The notes: generated by a model from the letters alone, not told the origin. Positions 1 to 9,080 are shown, counted from the first letter of the stretch. The stretch is 64,000 nucleotides of DNA from Flavobacterium sp. 123 (GCF_003634825.1 NZ_RBXD01000001.1:1262501-1326500), one strand, 5' to 3'. Made by a program: numbers and translations.

Positions 1-129
1 GTTAGGTTTAAATTCAGTCCAGTTATTTAACCAACTATTAAATCCTATTATTCCTTTTTCTTGTTGTGCATTTACGTCACAAACTACTAGAAGAAGAACT
101 ATCCCTATTATTTGTGTTAAATTTTTCAT
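1..129 (-). CDS. Secreted protein, N-terminal fragment (cut by window edge)
   Basis: Only the first 43 codons are inside the window; the gene continues past base 1. The ATG is at 129-127. The protein begins with a basic residue, a hydrophobic core and a small-residue cleavage site (VNA before Gln22), so it is a likely Sec/SPI export substrate. The mature part starts with a Trp-rich stretch ending NNWTEFKPN, which resembles the start of some large flavobacterial cell-surface proteins. This is only an impression, and any type IX sorting domain would lie outside the window. Function unknown. Confidence 0.6.
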   Translation of the reverse strand, partial: MKNLTQIIGIVLLLVVCDVNAQQEKGIIGFNSWLNNWTEFKPN

Positions 130-210
130 GATCAAAAGTTATAAATTTTAGTACTAAGTACTTTTTCTATTGTTAAAAAATCAAAGCGAAGACTGAACTT
201 CTTTTACAAA

Positions 211-654
211 TTACATGTCTTTAAACTCATGTAATGATTTCAATATATTTTCATAGAATAAAATAGCTGCTATCAAATCATCTTTGTCAGAATACGGCAA
301 AATCTTTTTCTGAAAATCAGCAGTTGTTTCAAGATAACTTGTTGTAGCCTCTTCTTGAGTTTCCAATATTTTTCTGTAATCTGAATTATTAGGAATTCCT
401 AAATCAGACATGGTTACACCAGGTTTAGTTGCCAAAGCTACATAAGGCAATGTTTTAGCAAGAACACTCATTCGTTCAATACACAATACCAACAACTCTC
501 CTTTTTGCATCCCAACCAATTCTTTTTGATCGTGATATTTTTTAATTATTGCTGTGGTACTAATAATGCTTTTAGGTGCATTTTTATTTTGAGCAAAAGA
601 AAACCCAGTTGCTAACAAAAAAAGAATACTGATAAAAATGACTCTTGCTTTCAT
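211..654 (-). CDS. Small secreted protein of unknown function
   Basis: The product has 147 residues. Residues 1-21 form a typical signal peptide ending in SFA before Gln22, so the mature protein of about 126 residues is periplasmic or secreted. The rest is predicted to be mostly helical, without cysteines apart from one in the middle and without a catalytic motif I recognise. A two-element Bacteroidota promoter lies just upstream at 679-708, leaving a leader of roughly 20 bases. It is followed on the same strand, after a gap of about 80 bases, by the partial secreted protein at the window edge. I do not recognise the family. Confidence 0.7.
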   Translation of the reverse strand: MKARVIFISILFLLATGFSFAQNKNAPKSIISTTAIIKKYHDQKELVGMQKGELLVLCIERMSVLAKTLPYVALATKPGVTMSDLGIPNNSDYRKILETQEEATTSYLETTADFQKKILPYSDKDDLIAAILFYENILKSLHEFKDM

Positions 655-678
655 GACTTAAGCTTTTAATTATATACA

Positions 679-708
679 CAAATTTACAAAATAAAATTTA
701 ATTAACAA
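679..708 (-). promoter_or_regulatory. Promoter of the small secreted protein gene
   Basis: Read on the minus strand, TTG (complement of 706-708) is followed after 19 bases by TAAATTTG (complement of 679-686). This matches the Bacteroidota housekeeping consensus TTG-N17-23-TANNTTTG. The ATG lies 24 bases downstream of the -7 element. Confidence 0.6.
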
Positions 709-1024
709 TTCGTTGTTGATAATTATTTTAGCTAAAAGTATTACAAATTGAGAAAAAACATGCAAAACACCGAATAAATGTGCATTTCATCCGATATTTT
801 ACTCAAAACAAAAAATACATTTGTAGGAATATTCAACTCTTGATTTTACCAAAAAACAAATTGAAATTTTCATATCAAGAAATCAAACACTCTTTTTTCA
901 AAAAAGACAAATCCAAATTGTATGCTTCAATTTAAATTTTAAGTAAAAAAAGCAAAAAGAAAATCTCTAGAATAAATTTATTGATTTGACAATTAGAATT
1001 GGAAAACTTTGCTTTCGAAAATTT

Positions 1025-1052
1025 TTGACTAAACCATTTTCTTATATCTTTG
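1025..1052 (+). promoter_or_regulatory. holB promoter, nearly leaderless
   Basis: TTG at 1025-1027, 17 bases, then TATCTTTG at 1045-1052 fits the Bacteroidota promoter. The holB ATG at 1057 is only four bases beyond the -7 element, about where transcription would start, so the mRNA may have essentially no 5' leader. Confidence 0.65.
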
Positions 1053-1056
1053 CTTC

Positions 1057-2205
1057 ATGCAGTTTTCAGAAATTATAGGTCAGGATTACATCAAAAGTCA
1101 TTTAACTAAAAGTGCCGATTTAGGTAGAATCCCTCATGCACAATTATTTGTAGGTCCAGAAGGTAGCGGAACCCTAGCTATGGCTATTGCCTATGCACAA
1201 TATATATTGTGTACTAATATAAATGGAGAAAACTCAGGACCTAATGAATCTTGTAATATTAAATTTCAAAAAATTTCACATCCTGACTTACATTTCGTAT
1301 ACCCTACTGTAAGTACCGAGGAAGTAAAGACAAAACCAAAAAGCATTGATTTCATAACGGATTGGAGAACATTTGTAACTCAAAATCCATACGGAAGTTT
1401 ATTTGATTGGTATTCCTTATTAGGTGTCCAAAATAAACAAGGCGAAATAAGAGTTGATGATGCACAGGAAATCTTGAAATCATTATCCTTAAAATCATAT
1501 GAAGGTGGCTATAAGTTTATGATTGTTTGGATGGCCGACAAATTAAACACTGCCGCATCTAATAAATTATTAAAACTATTAGAAGAACCACCCGAAAAAA
1601 CAGTCTTTATTTTAATATCTGAACATGAAGAAGATATTATTCAAACCATTCGTTCTCGATGTCAAATCATTAATTTTAATGGATTAAGCGAAGCAAGTAT
1701 TGCAAACGCTCTAATAGATAGGGAGCAAATGGATCCAAAGCTAGCTTCTAAAATTGCACATCAAGCACAAGGAAATTTCAACAAAGCATTGCATTTATCG
1801 CATGATGACACTGATGAATCTCCATTTGATTTATGGTTTGTAACATGGGTGCGAGCAGCATTTAAGGCAAAAGGTAATGCAGCGGCTATTCAAGATTTAA
1901 TTCAATGGAGCGAACAAATAGCTGGCTTGGGAAGAGAAACTCAGAAAAAATTTCTACAGTTTTGCATCGAAATGTTCCGACAAGCTTTACTATTGAATTA
2001 TGAAACCAAAGATTTAGTTTACATGGAACCAAAGGTCGAAAAATTCAAACTCGAAAATTTTGCTCCTTTTGTAAATGGAAATAATATAAATGATATTTAT
2101 AAAGAACTATCTGATGCTATGTATCATATAGAACGCAACGGAAATGCAAAAATTATTTTAACGGATTTATCCATAAGACTTACTCGTTTAATACATAAAA
2201 AATAA
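1057..2205 (+). CDS. holB: DNA polymerase III delta' subunit
   Basis: This 382-residue protein is the delta' subunit of the clamp loader, which opens the sliding clamp at primed sites. The N-terminus has the AAA+ layout: IIGQDYIKSHL, then HAQLFVGPEGSGTLAMA at about residues 27-43. In that P-loop the usual Lys is replaced by Thr, as expected for delta', which does not hydrolyse ATP. LLKLLEEPPEKTVFIL (about 172-187) and RSRCQIINF (about 200) are the conserved Walker B-like and sensor regions. The cysteine cluster near residue 52 is reduced to two Cys compared with the four-Cys zinc site of E. coli. The stop is five bases before the DoxX gene, so the two are probably co-transcribed. Confidence 0.9.
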   Translation: MQFSEIIGQDYIKSHLTKSADLGRIPHAQLFVGPEGSGTLAMAIAYAQYILCTNINGENSGPNESCNIKFQKISHPDLHFVYPTVSTEEVKTKPKSIDFITDWRTFVTQNPYGSLFDWYSLLGVQNKQGEIRVDDAQEILKSLSLKSYEGGYKFMIVWMADKLNTAASNKLLKLLEEPPEKTVFILISEHEEDIIQTIRSRCQIINFNGLSEASIANALIDREQMDPKLASKIAHQAQGNFNKALHLSHDDTDESPFDLWFVTWVRAAFKAKGNAAAIQDLIQWSEQIAGLGRETQKKFLQFCIEMFRQALLLNYETKDLVYMEPKVEKFKLENFAPFVNGNNINDIYKELSDAMYHIERNGNAKIILTDLSIRLTRLIHKK

Positions 2206-2210
2206 GAACT

Positions 2211-2594
2211 ATGAACAATGTTGCCTCAATTCTAATTTTAGTTTTTTTAGCAATTACATTTTTACAATCTGGTTATGACAAACTTTTTTATTGGAAAGAC
2301 AATTTAGAATGGCTGAAAGGTCATTTTGCTAAAACCCAATTAAAAAACCAAGTGCCGTTAGCCTTATTACATGTTTTAATATTAGAACTTGTTTCAGGTA
2401 TTTTATGTGTAGTTGGAGCAATTGAATTATTATTAAATAGTGGTAGACTATTTGGCTATTATGGGGCTGTGTTTTCTTGCATCACACTGCTCATGCTTTT
2501 ATTTGGACAACGTTTAGCTAAGGATTATGATGGAGCAAGAACAATCGTGCTTTATTTTATTCCAGCGGTAATGGCCGTATATTGGTTGAATTAA
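2211..2594 (+). CDS. DoxX-family membrane protein
   Basis: This small integral membrane protein of 127 residues has about four hydrophobic segments (roughly 5-20, 48-66, 76-97 and 110-126). The start ILVFLAITFLQSGYDKLFYW, with Gly-Tyr-Asp-Lys after helix 1, is typical of DoxX-like proteins. DoxX relatives have been linked to redox and sulfur metabolism in other bacteria, but no substrate can be inferred here. It follows holB after five bases and precedes the thioesterase by 36, so all three likely share the holB promoter. Confidence 0.75.
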   Translation: MNNVASILILVFLAITFLQSGYDKLFYWKDNLEWLKGHFAKTQLKNQVPLALLHVLILELVSGILCVVGAIELLLNSGRLFGYYGAVFSCITLLMLLFGQRLAKDYDGARTIVLYFIPAVMAVYWLN

Positions 2595-2630
2595 CAAAAT
2601 TGAATTTTATAAAATAGTAATTACATATAA

Positions 2631-3146
2631 ATGACTCCAAAACACCCCTCAGAATCTCTAGCAATATTAACCGATTTAGTTTTACCTAGTGAAACAAATC
2701 CCTTGAACAATCTTTTTGGAGGTGAATTATTAGCCAGAATGGATCGCGCAGCAAGTATTGCAGCTCGAAGACATTCCCGAAGAATTGTTGTGACTGCGTC
2801 TGTAAATCATGTCGCTTTTAATAGAGCCATTCCTTTAGGAAGCGTTGTAACTATTGAAGCAAAAGTGTCAAGAGCTTTCAAAAGTTCTATGGAAATTTTT
2901 ATAGATGTTTGGACAGAAGACAGAGAATCAGGAAATAGAACCAAAGCTAATGAAGCCATTTATACTTTTGTAGCGGTTGATGATACCGGAAGACCTGTAG
3001 AAATAGCTCCGATAATTCCAGAAACTGATTTAGAAAAACTACGTTATGAAGCGGCACTTAGACGTAAGCAACTAAGTCTTCTTCTGGCAGGAAAAATAAA
3101 ACCACACGAAGCTACAGAGTTAAAAGCCCTATTTATAGAAGACTAA
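2631..3146 (+). CDS. Acyl-CoA thioesterase, hotdog fold (YciA/BACH type)
   Basis: This 171-residue single hotdog domain hydrolyses acyl-CoA to free acid and CoA in the cytoplasm. The signature LVLPSETNPLNNLFGGELLA (about residues 17-36) carries the Asn/Gly-Gly active-site loop of the acyl-CoA hydrolase family. It is followed by the helix RMDRAASIAARRHS and the strand VTASVNHVAFNRAIPLGSVV. The C-terminal 40 residues (ETDLEKLRYEAALRRKQ) form a basic helical tail also seen in Bacteroidota homologues. Chain-length specificity cannot be read from sequence. It is the third gene of the holB-DoxX unit. Confidence 0.85.
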   Translation: MTPKHPSESLAILTDLVLPSETNPLNNLFGGELLARMDRAASIAARRHSRRIVVTASVNHVAFNRAIPLGSVVTIEAKVSRAFKSSMEIFIDVWTEDRESGNRTKANEAIYTFVAVDDTGRPVEIAPIIPETDLEKLRYEAALRRKQLSLLLAGKIKPHEATELKALFIED

Positions 3147-3340
3147 AAAGCACGATTTTATTTTGGTAGAAAAGAAAATTATTTTTTAGTTTTCCATCCA
3201 AAAAAATGCTTCAAAAAGAAGTCCCGTAACTTAAAAAAAAGAAGTATTTTTACGAAATATCCATTCGAAAACAGATGGAATATTTTATGTAAATATTTCA
3301 TTCAAAATAAAAAAAGAGATACAAATAAATGAAAGAAAAG

Positions 3341-4348
3341 ATGAGTTCAGAGAAAGAAGCTAAATTAAAAGCGCTACAACTTACGCTTGACAAACTAGAT
3401 AAAACCTACGGAAAAGGTACGGTAATGAAAATGGGGGACAAAGCCATCGAAGAAGTAGAAACTATTTCTTCCGGTTCTTTAGGAATTGACCTAGCCCTTG
3501 GAGTTGGTGGATATCCAAAAGGAAGAATTATAGAAATATATGGTCCTGAATCATCTGGTAAAACAACCTTAACACTTCATGCCATTGCTGAAGCTCAAAA
3601 AGCAGGCGGAATAGCGGCTTTTATAGATGCTGAGCATGCTTTTGACCGAAATTATGCAGAAAAACTAGGTGTTGATATTGAAAATTTAATCATTTCTCAA
3701 CCCGATAATGGAGAACAAGCATTAGAAATTGCGGAGAATTTAATTCGTTCTGGTGCCATTGATATTGTTGTTATTGACTCTGTTGCAGCATTGACTCCAA
3801 AAAGTGAAATTGAAGGTGAAATGGGAGATTCTAAAATGGGTCTTCACGCACGATTAATGTCACAAGCGTTACGTAAATTGACAGGAACTATCAGCAAAAC
3901 GCATTGTACCGTTTTCTTTATTAATCAATTAAGAGAGAAAATTGGAGTAATGTTTGGTAACCCAGAAACAACAACTGGTGGTAATGCATTAAAATTTTAT
4001 GCTTCGGTACGTTTAGATATTCGTCGTTCATCACAAATAAAAGATGGTGACAACGTAATTGGAAACAGAACGAAAGTAAAAGTGGTAAAAAACAAAGTTG
4101 CTCCTCCTTTCAAAGTAGCTGAATTTGATATTATGTACGGTGAAGGAGTTTCTAAAACTGGAGAGATTTTAGACTTAGCTGTTGAATTTGAAATTATCAA
4201 AAAAGCAGGTTCTTGGTTTAGCTATGGCGAGACAAAACTTGGACAAGGAAGAGATGCTGTTAAGTCTTTAATAAAAGACAATCCAGAATTAGCAGATGAG
4301 CTAGAAGTAAAAATCAAAGCACATATTAAAGAATTGGCAAATGCCTAA
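3341..4348 (+). CDS. recA: Recombinase RecA
   Basis: RecA forms ATP-dependent filaments on single-stranded DNA for homologous recombination and SOS signalling. All landmarks are present: Walker [11 protein letters not shown] near residue 67, the MAW motif region, Walker [13 protein letters not shown] near 141, the L1/L2 DNA-binding loops ([20 protein letters not shown] and [20 protein letters not shown]) and the C-terminal GQGRDAV region. I chose the ATG at 3341 ([12 protein letters not shown]) because RecA proteins of related genera begin there; an in-frame ATG at 3329 would add four residues. The C-terminus is short and Lys-rich rather than strongly acidic as in E. coli. A strong terminator follows at 4355-4387. 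No LexA-type operator is recognisable in the 180 bases upstream. Confidence 0.97.
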   Translation: MSSEKEAKLKALQLTLDKLDKTYGKGTVMKMGDKAIEEVETISSGSLGIDLALGVGGYPKGRIIEIYGPESSGKTTLTLHAIAEAQKAGGIAAFIDAEHAFDRNYAEKLGVDIENLIISQPDNGEQALEIAENLIRSGAIDIVVIDSVAALTPKSEIEGEMGDSKMGLHARLMSQALRKLTGTISKTHCTVFFINQLREKIGVMFGNPETTTGGNALKFYASVRLDIRRSSQIKDGDNVIGNRTKVKVVKNKVAPPFKVAEFDIMYGEGVSKTGEILDLAVEFEIIKKAGSWFSYGETKLGQGRDAVKSLIKDNPELADELEVKIKAHIKELANA

Positions 4349-4354
4349 TAAATT

Positions 4355-4387
4355 AAAAAGAGTTCATCCTGGTGAACTCTTTTTTTA
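4355..4387 (+). terminator. Bidirectional terminator between recA and plsC
   Basis: AAAAAGAGTTCA (4355-4366), a six-base loop and TGAACTCTTTTTTT (4373-4387) form a 12-bp stem with T-runs in both orientations. It serves convergent recA (+) and the acyltransferase (-). Confidence 0.9.
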
Positions 4388-4402
4388 TACCTTAATTTTA
4401 CT

Positions 4403-5149
4403 TTAAATTTCTTTTTCAAAATCGATCAATTGTTTATGAATTATATCATAAACTTCTTCTCTAATTTCTTTCCTATCTACTCCTTTTTTACCCAAAGTCT
4501 GAACGAGCGAATGGATTTTTACTCTCATAATTCCTGGGCTACCACTAAAAAAAGTATACGAAAATCTTTTTTTATTATCGCCAAAGGTAATTGGAAGAAT
4601 TGGAATTTGATGTTCTATTGCTAATCTAAAAGCACCATCTTTAAATGTATCTAAAACTATTTTCTCATCATTAGGAACACCTCCTTCAGGAAAAATGCAA
4701 ACACTCAGCCCGCGCTTAATTCTCTTTTCTGCACTATTGAAAACTTCCATTCGGCTTTTAGAACAACTTCTATCCACTAAAATGCAAGTTCTTTTGTAGA
4801 AAAATCCAAACAATGGAATTTTTGATAATTCTTTTTTACCTACAAAAACAAATGGGTTTTTAATAACAGCCAGCATCAACATAATATCAGCCATTGAAGT
4901 ATGATTAGCAACAATCATATAACTTTTATTGGAATCTAATTCTTCGGATTTTTCAACTTTATAATAAAACCCCATTCCGAAAAGAATAAATTTTGCCCAT
5001 AATCGAGCCATCTTAAAGAAATAAGGATACCCTTTTTCTGTCCATATAGAAATGACCAAAAATGGCAACATAATAAGTATAGGAATAGCCATTAGCACAT
5101 AAAACCATATGCGCCAAAACAACCAAAAACCAATTTTAATTATTCTCAT
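4403..5149 (-). CDS. plsC: 1-acyl-sn-glycerol-3-phosphate acyltransferase (PlsC family)
   Basis: The enzyme transfers an acyl group to lysophosphatidate, giving phosphatidate for membrane lipid synthesis. The product has 248 residues with a hydrophobic N-terminus (about 5-33), so it is anchored at the inner membrane. The acyltransferase motif HX4D is seen as NHTSMAD near residue 82, and the phosphate-binding block as FPEGGVPN near 155. Length is normal for the family. Relatives of the same size acylate other lysolipids or ornithine lipids, so the exact acceptor is an inference. It is a single gene convergent with recA. Confidence 0.85.
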   Translation of the reverse strand: MRIIKIGFWLFWRIWFYVLMAIPILIMLPFLVISIWTEKGYPYFFKMARLWAKFILFGMGFYYKVEKSEELDSNKSYMIVANHTSMADIMLMLAVIKNPFVFVGKKELSKIPLFGFFYKRTCILVDRSCSKSRMEVFNSAEKRIKRGLSVCIFPEGGVPNDEKIVLDTFKDGAFRLAIEHQIPILPITFGDNKKRFSYTFFSGSPGIMRVKIHSLVQTLGKKGVDRKEIREEVYDIIHKQLIDFEKEI

Positions 5150-5618
5150 AACATCAAAAATAAGAAATCAAGTGTGACTTTAAACAAAAGAATTAAAAAT
5201 AGAATTATTTAAAGCATATTCTAAGTTCTTTTATAGTAGTTCATAAAACAGATAAAAGCATAAAATATTTTAATCCTTGCTTAAGAAAACATCTTTGTGG
5301 GTTTTTAATATTAATAATTACATTTAATAAGCACCCCCGTGTTTTTTATACTTATATTTATAATTTACGATATTATTTGAACACGAACCCCTTATTTTTT
5401 TAGGGTTAATGCCGTTTTATTGATTTTTTGAATGCGAAATTGAAAAAAACTAGCTAAAAAAATAAAAGAATTATTAAAAAATAATTACCAAAAAAAGAAT
5501 ATTGCATTAATTATCAAATAATCATAAAAACGTCATTTTTGTCTAAAAAAAAGTAATAATTTAGCTAAAAATGATCGTTTTTTGAACTACAAATAATCAA
5601 AAGTTTAATTTTTTAATA
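5150..5618. other. 469-bp divergent intergenic region
   Basis: This AT-rich gap lies between plsC (-) and the ATP-grasp operon (+). I find no ORF, tRNA or strong hairpin. A weak promoter-like pair lies near the right end: TTG at 5539-5541 and TAATTTAG at 5557-5564, with a short 15-base spacer and one mismatch. There are two short C-runs near 5334 and 5387 of unknown meaning. The long leader upstream of the operon could hold regulatory sequence that I cannot name. Confidence 0.4.
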
Positions 5619-7064
5619 ATGAAAAAAAATATGAAATTGACACCTAAATTAAACATTAATGGATGGGACGAAATGTTTTCAAATGAAGGAGTACGTGATT
5701 CGTACCGCCAAGTATTAGCAAAGTTACAAACTTCAGATCATGAATATCTGAGCGATAAACAAAAACAAGCAGCCGATTTTTTCATGAATCAGGGGATTAC
5801 ATTTACTGTTTATAGCGATGATAATCAGGGAATAGAACGAATTTTTCCGTTTGATATTATTCCCAGAATTATTACAAAAAACGAATGGACCGAAGTCGAA
5901 TCAGGAATAAAACAAAGATTAGCGGCGCTAAATTTATTTTTAGAAGATGTTTATAATAATCAAAATATTATAAAAGACGGAATAATCCCCGCTTCTTTAA
6001 TTGCTTCTTGTCCGCATTATATTCAAGAGGTTCATGGTATAAAAGTGCCTCATAATATTCACGTACACATTGCTGGTATTGACTTAATTCGTGGTGCAAA
6101 AGGAGAATTCTATGTCTTGGAAGATAATTTAAGATGCCCTAGTGGCGTAAGTTACATGCTTGAAAACAGAGAGATTACAAAACGTATTTTTCCAAAAATG
6201 CTGTCTTCTAATCATGTTCGTATGGTGAGTAATTATCCTATGATTTTTCATAACATTCTTGTTTCATTGTCTCCAAGAAATATTTCAAATCCAAATGTAG
6301 TTTTGTTAACTCCTGGTATTTATAATTCTGCTTATTACGAACATACATTTTTAGCAAGACAAATGGGAATCCCATTGGTTGAAGGTAGAGACCTTGTTGT
6401 TAACAACAATAAAGTATATATGAAAACCACATCAGGCCTTCATCAAGTTGATGTAATTTATAGAAGATTAGATGATGAATATCTTGACCCTTTAGTTTTT
6501 AAACCAGACAGTACATTAGGAATTCCAGGTCTAATTAGCGCTTACAGACAAGGAAATGTAGCCTTAGTAAATGCGGTTGGAAATGGGGTTGCGGACGACA
6601 AAGCAGTATATGCTTATGTTCCGGATATGATAAAATATTATCTAAACGAAGAGCCAATTCTTAAAAACGTTCCTACTTACCAAATGGAAAATATCGATGA
6701 GCGCGAATTAGTTTTTGCAGATATGGGAAACATGGTTATAAAAGAAACCAATCAAAGTGGTGGTTACGGAATGATAATGGGAAATAAAGCAACTGATGAG
6801 GAACTAGAAAATGCAAAAATTGCCATTTGTAATAACCCTAGAAATTTTATTGCACAGCCTATAATTCAGTTGAGTACGGTTCCTTGTTTAATTGATGGCG
6901 AATTAAAACTCCGACATGTGGATTTAAGGCCCTATGCTTTATGTGGTCCAAAAGGAGTTGAAATAGTACCCGGAGGATTAACTAGAGTTGCGCTTACCGA
7001 AGGATCCTTAGTGGTGAATTCTTCACAAGGAGGAGGAAGTAAAGACACTTGGATTATACAATAA
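5619..7064 (+). CDS. Circularly permuted ATP-grasp protein (COG2308 type)
   Basis: The protein has 481 residues and no signal peptide, so it is cytoplasmic. It belongs to the DUF404/DUF407 circularly permuted ATP-grasp family, predicted to join amino acids or peptides through acyl-phosphate chemistry. Supporting blocks are VHIAGIDLIRG and FYVLEDNLRCPSGVSYMLEN in the middle, LTPGIYNSAYYEHTFLARQM, and the glycine-rich ATP loop IKETNQSGGYGMIMG near residue 378. DLRPYALCG near 438 is another conserved block. It is the first gene of a three-gene unit with an alpha-E protein and a transglutaminase, a conserved trio in many bacteria that has been proposed to make and process a peptide; the product is not known. 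Confidence 0.88.
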   Translation: MKKNMKLTPKLNINGWDEMFSNEGVRDSYRQVLAKLQTSDHEYLSDKQKQAADFFMNQGITFTVYSDDNQGIERIFPFDIIPRIITKNEWTEVESGIKQRLAALNLFLEDVYNNQNIIKDGIIPASLIASCPHYIQEVHGIKVPHNIHVHIAGIDLIRGAKGEFYVLEDNLRCPSGVSYMLENREITKRIFPKMLSSNHVRMVSNYPMIFHNILVSLSPRNISNPNVVLLTPGIYNSAYYEHTFLARQMGIPLVEGRDLVVNNNKVYMKTTSGLHQVDVIYRRLDDEYLDPLVFKPDSTLGIPGLISAYRQGNVALVNAVGNGVADDKAVYAYVPDMIKYYLNEEPILKNVPTYQMENIDERELVFADMGNMVIKETNQSGGYGMIMGNKATDEELENAKIAICNNPRNFIAQPIIQLSTVPCLIDGELKLRHVDLRPYALCGPKGVEIVPGGLTRVALTEGSLVVNSSQGGGSKDTWIIQ

Positions 7065-7116
7065 CTAAAAAAACGAAAAACTACTTTTCCTTATTTTTAA
7101 ATAAACGATACAGAAA

Positions 7117-8070
7117 ATGAAAGTAAATATGCTAAGTCGAGTGGCAGATGGAATGTTTTGGTTAGACCGATACATGGAGAGAACAGATGGAATGATGTTA
7201 ACGCTGAATACCTTTTACATCCTGTCTTTTGACAAAGAAATAGAGAATTATCAAGGTTTCAAACCATTATTAGAATACTATACTGATCTGCCTAAAGAAA
7301 AAATAAAAGAGATTCAACACGATACTACATTTATTCTTAAATATATTATTTGTGATAGTCAAAACCATAATTCAGTAAAAAACTTAGTGAATAAAGCGCG
7401 CGAAAATGCAAGAGGTTCTCAAGATAAAATAACCAAAGAACTTTGGGAACACATCAATTCATTATATCATTATATCAATTCTCCTGAATTACCAAAAAAA
7501 CTAGAAACCTCAAGTGCTTTGAAGATTGTAACGAAACTCAACAAAGATTTCTTGCTCTATAACGGAATTCTTCAAGTAACTATGCCAAGAGGTTCTGGTT
7601 GGTGCTTTTCAGGTATTGGAAAACATATTGAAAGATGCTTGCAAACTATTTCTTTAACACAAGCCTATTACGCGCCAATTAATTACAACCTTGAAGGCGA
7701 TGAGGATTTATTATATTGGAGAAGATTATTGTTGTCTTTATCTGGTTACGAAATGTATCTAAAAAGCTATAGCAATATTCCTCACAATCGTAAAGTTGTT
7801 CAACAAGTTATTTTTAATAAAGATTTTGCTCATTCTGTAATATATACTTTAGAATTAATCAGCGATCATTTAACTTATTTATTCCGAGACAATACACTAA
7901 GTGAAGCTCGAACATTGAACAATCAATTTGGAAGACTTAAAAGCTATGTTGAATATACGGATTATCATAATCTAAGCAATCACCAACTAGAAGAAGTTCT
8001 GAACAATACGAAAGCACAATTAAATCAATTTTCAACTGATTTTTCTAAATTATTCTTTTCATATACATAA
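7117..8070 (+). CDS. Alpha-E domain protein (DUF403)
   Basis: This 317-residue, almost entirely helical, soluble protein opens with MLSRVADGMFWLDRYMERTD, the hallmark start of the alpha-E family (SRxAxxLYWxGRYxER). Family members are nearly always encoded beside a circularly permuted ATP-grasp gene and a transglutaminase, as here (52 bases after the first gene, 5 bases before the third). No catalytic residues are known; a scaffold or substrate-binding role in peptide formation is inference from genome context. Confidence 0.87.
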   Translation: MKVNMLSRVADGMFWLDRYMERTDGMMLTLNTFYILSFDKEIENYQGFKPLLEYYTDLPKEKIKEIQHDTTFILKYIICDSQNHNSVKNLVNKARENARGSQDKITKELWEHINSLYHYINSPELPKKLETSSALKIVTKLNKDFLLYNGILQVTMPRGSGWCFSGIGKHIERCLQTISLTQAYYAPINYNLEGDEDLLYWRRLLLSLSGYEMYLKSYSNIPHNRKVVQQVIFNKDFAHSVIYTLELISDHLTYLFRDNTLSEARTLNNQFGRLKSYVEYTDYHNLSNHQLEEVLNNTKAQLNQFSTDFSKLFFSYT

Positions 8071-8075
8071 TATAA

Positions 8076-9023
8076 ATGGCACTTTTTAAAATAATCCACA
8101 TTACAAAATACCAATATAATTGGCCTATAAAAGAAAGCATCAACGAGATTCGTTTGTTTCCACATAACTTTGACAATCAAGATGTGTTACAACATCAGCT
8201 TTTGATAACTAATAGTCCTGAGATATACATTTCTGAAGATTGTTTTGGGAATCGTGTAGGGAACTTCAACACCTTAGAAACACATTCCGAAATGGTAATC
8301 GAATCACGAATGTTAGTTCGTGTAAATCATTCGTTGAAAATTCCAGAAATAGAAAGCACTACTATAGAGGATTTAACAGAAGAAAAAGAAAAAAGCATTA
8401 ACCTGCTAAGACTTTGTTATCCAGAAGTTATTGAAAAACAAAACGAAATCAATGCTATTTTAGATAAAATAGACTTTAAAAACAAATCTATTATAGAAAT
8501 TGCACAACGGTGTAATGAATATGTTTTTTCTAATTTTACTTACACAAAAGGAATCACCAATATTGAAACAACTGTTGATGAGATTTTAGAAATCAAAAAG
8601 GGCGTTTGTCAAGATTTTGCACATGTTCTATTGCAACTGCTTCGCACTGCAGGAATCCCTTCACGCTATGTAAGCGGATATATCTGTCCTAACGAAAGCG
8701 GTCTTCGTGGTGAAGGCGCTACGCATGCTTGGGTTGAAATTTACTCCCCAAAACAAGGTTGGCTTGGTTTAGATCCTACAAATAATATTTGGACGATGGA
8801 AAACCATGTAAAACTATCCGTTGGAAGAAATTTCACCGATTGTACTCCTGTAAAAGGAACATTCAAAGGACTTGCTAAACAAACACTTTCAGTATCCGTA
8901 TCAATCGGCTATGAAGATGGAAGGCAGTTTGAAGAAATAAACAATGTTCTTTTAGAAGTCGTTTCAACTCAACTACAAGAACAATTAGATTATATCGAAA
9001 ACATGCAGCAACAGCAGCAATAA
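8076..9023 (+). CDS. Transglutaminase-like cysteine peptidase family protein
   Basis: The product has 315 residues without a signal peptide. The N-terminal beta domain (about 1-100) includes EIRLFPHN and SPEIYISEDCFGNRV, typical of the bacterial transglutaminase-like N-region. The catalytic core follows: Cys in KKGVCQDFAHVLLQLLR (about residue 178), His in ATHAWVEIY (about 213) and Asp in WLGLDPTNN. All three triad residues are present, so it should be active as a peptidase, amidase or acyl transferase. It ends in a run of Gln. Start and upstream stop are five bases apart, so translation is probably coupled. Its likely role is cleavage or transfer on the product of the ATP-grasp partner. Confidence 0.88.
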   Translation: MALFKIIHITKYQYNWPIKESINEIRLFPHNFDNQDVLQHQLLITNSPEIYISEDCFGNRVGNFNTLETHSEMVIESRMLVRVNHSLKIPEIESTTIEDLTEEKEKSINLLRLCYPEVIEKQNEINAILDKIDFKNKSIIEIAQRCNEYVFSNFTYTKGITNIETTVDEILEIKKGVCQDFAHVLLQLLRTAGIPSRYVSGYICPNESGLRGEGATHAWVEIYSPKQGWLGLDPTNNIWTMENHVKLSVGRNFTDCTPVKGTFKGLAKQTLSVSVSIGYEDGRQFEEINNVLLEVVSTQLQEQLDYIENMQQQQQ

Positions 9024-9029
9024 TAAAAC

Positions 9030-9061
9030 AAAAAAGAGCACTGAAATAGTGCTCTTTTTTG
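9030..9061 (+). terminator. Bidirectional terminator after the transglutaminase gene
   Basis: AAAAAAGAGCACT (9030-9042), loop GAAAT and AGTGCTCTTTTTT (9048-9060) make a 13-bp perfect stem with T-tracts on both strands. It separates convergent transcription units. Confidence 0.92.
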
Positions 9062-9080
9062 TTTCTAAATAATATCCCTC

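Larger units (their letters stand above)
655..1056. other. 402-bp divergent intergenic region
   Basis: This gap separates the minus-strand secreted protein from plus-strand holB. It carries one promoter for each side (679-708 on the minus strand, 1025-1052 on the plus strand). The AT-rich middle, about 710-1020, shows no ORF, tRNA or convincing hairpin. Confidence 0.6.

Noticed and set aside
3147..3328. Riboswitch or SOS operator upstream of recA
   Set aside because: Only a weak, bulged CCAT/ATGG hairpin near 3260-3285 and an imperfect TATTTTTA are visible. No known riboswitch core or LexA-type palindrome is recognisable.
3997..4200. Small antisense ORF inside recA and similar frames inside atpA, purD, GH3 and others
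   Set aside because: These lie wholly within strongly conserved genes on the opposite strand and show no family likeness or start signals.
5330..5410. Possible terminator or regulatory hairpin near the C-runs upstream of the ATP-grasp operon
   Set aside because: AACCC and GGGTT around 5386-5407 give only five base pairs with a long loop, which is not convincing.
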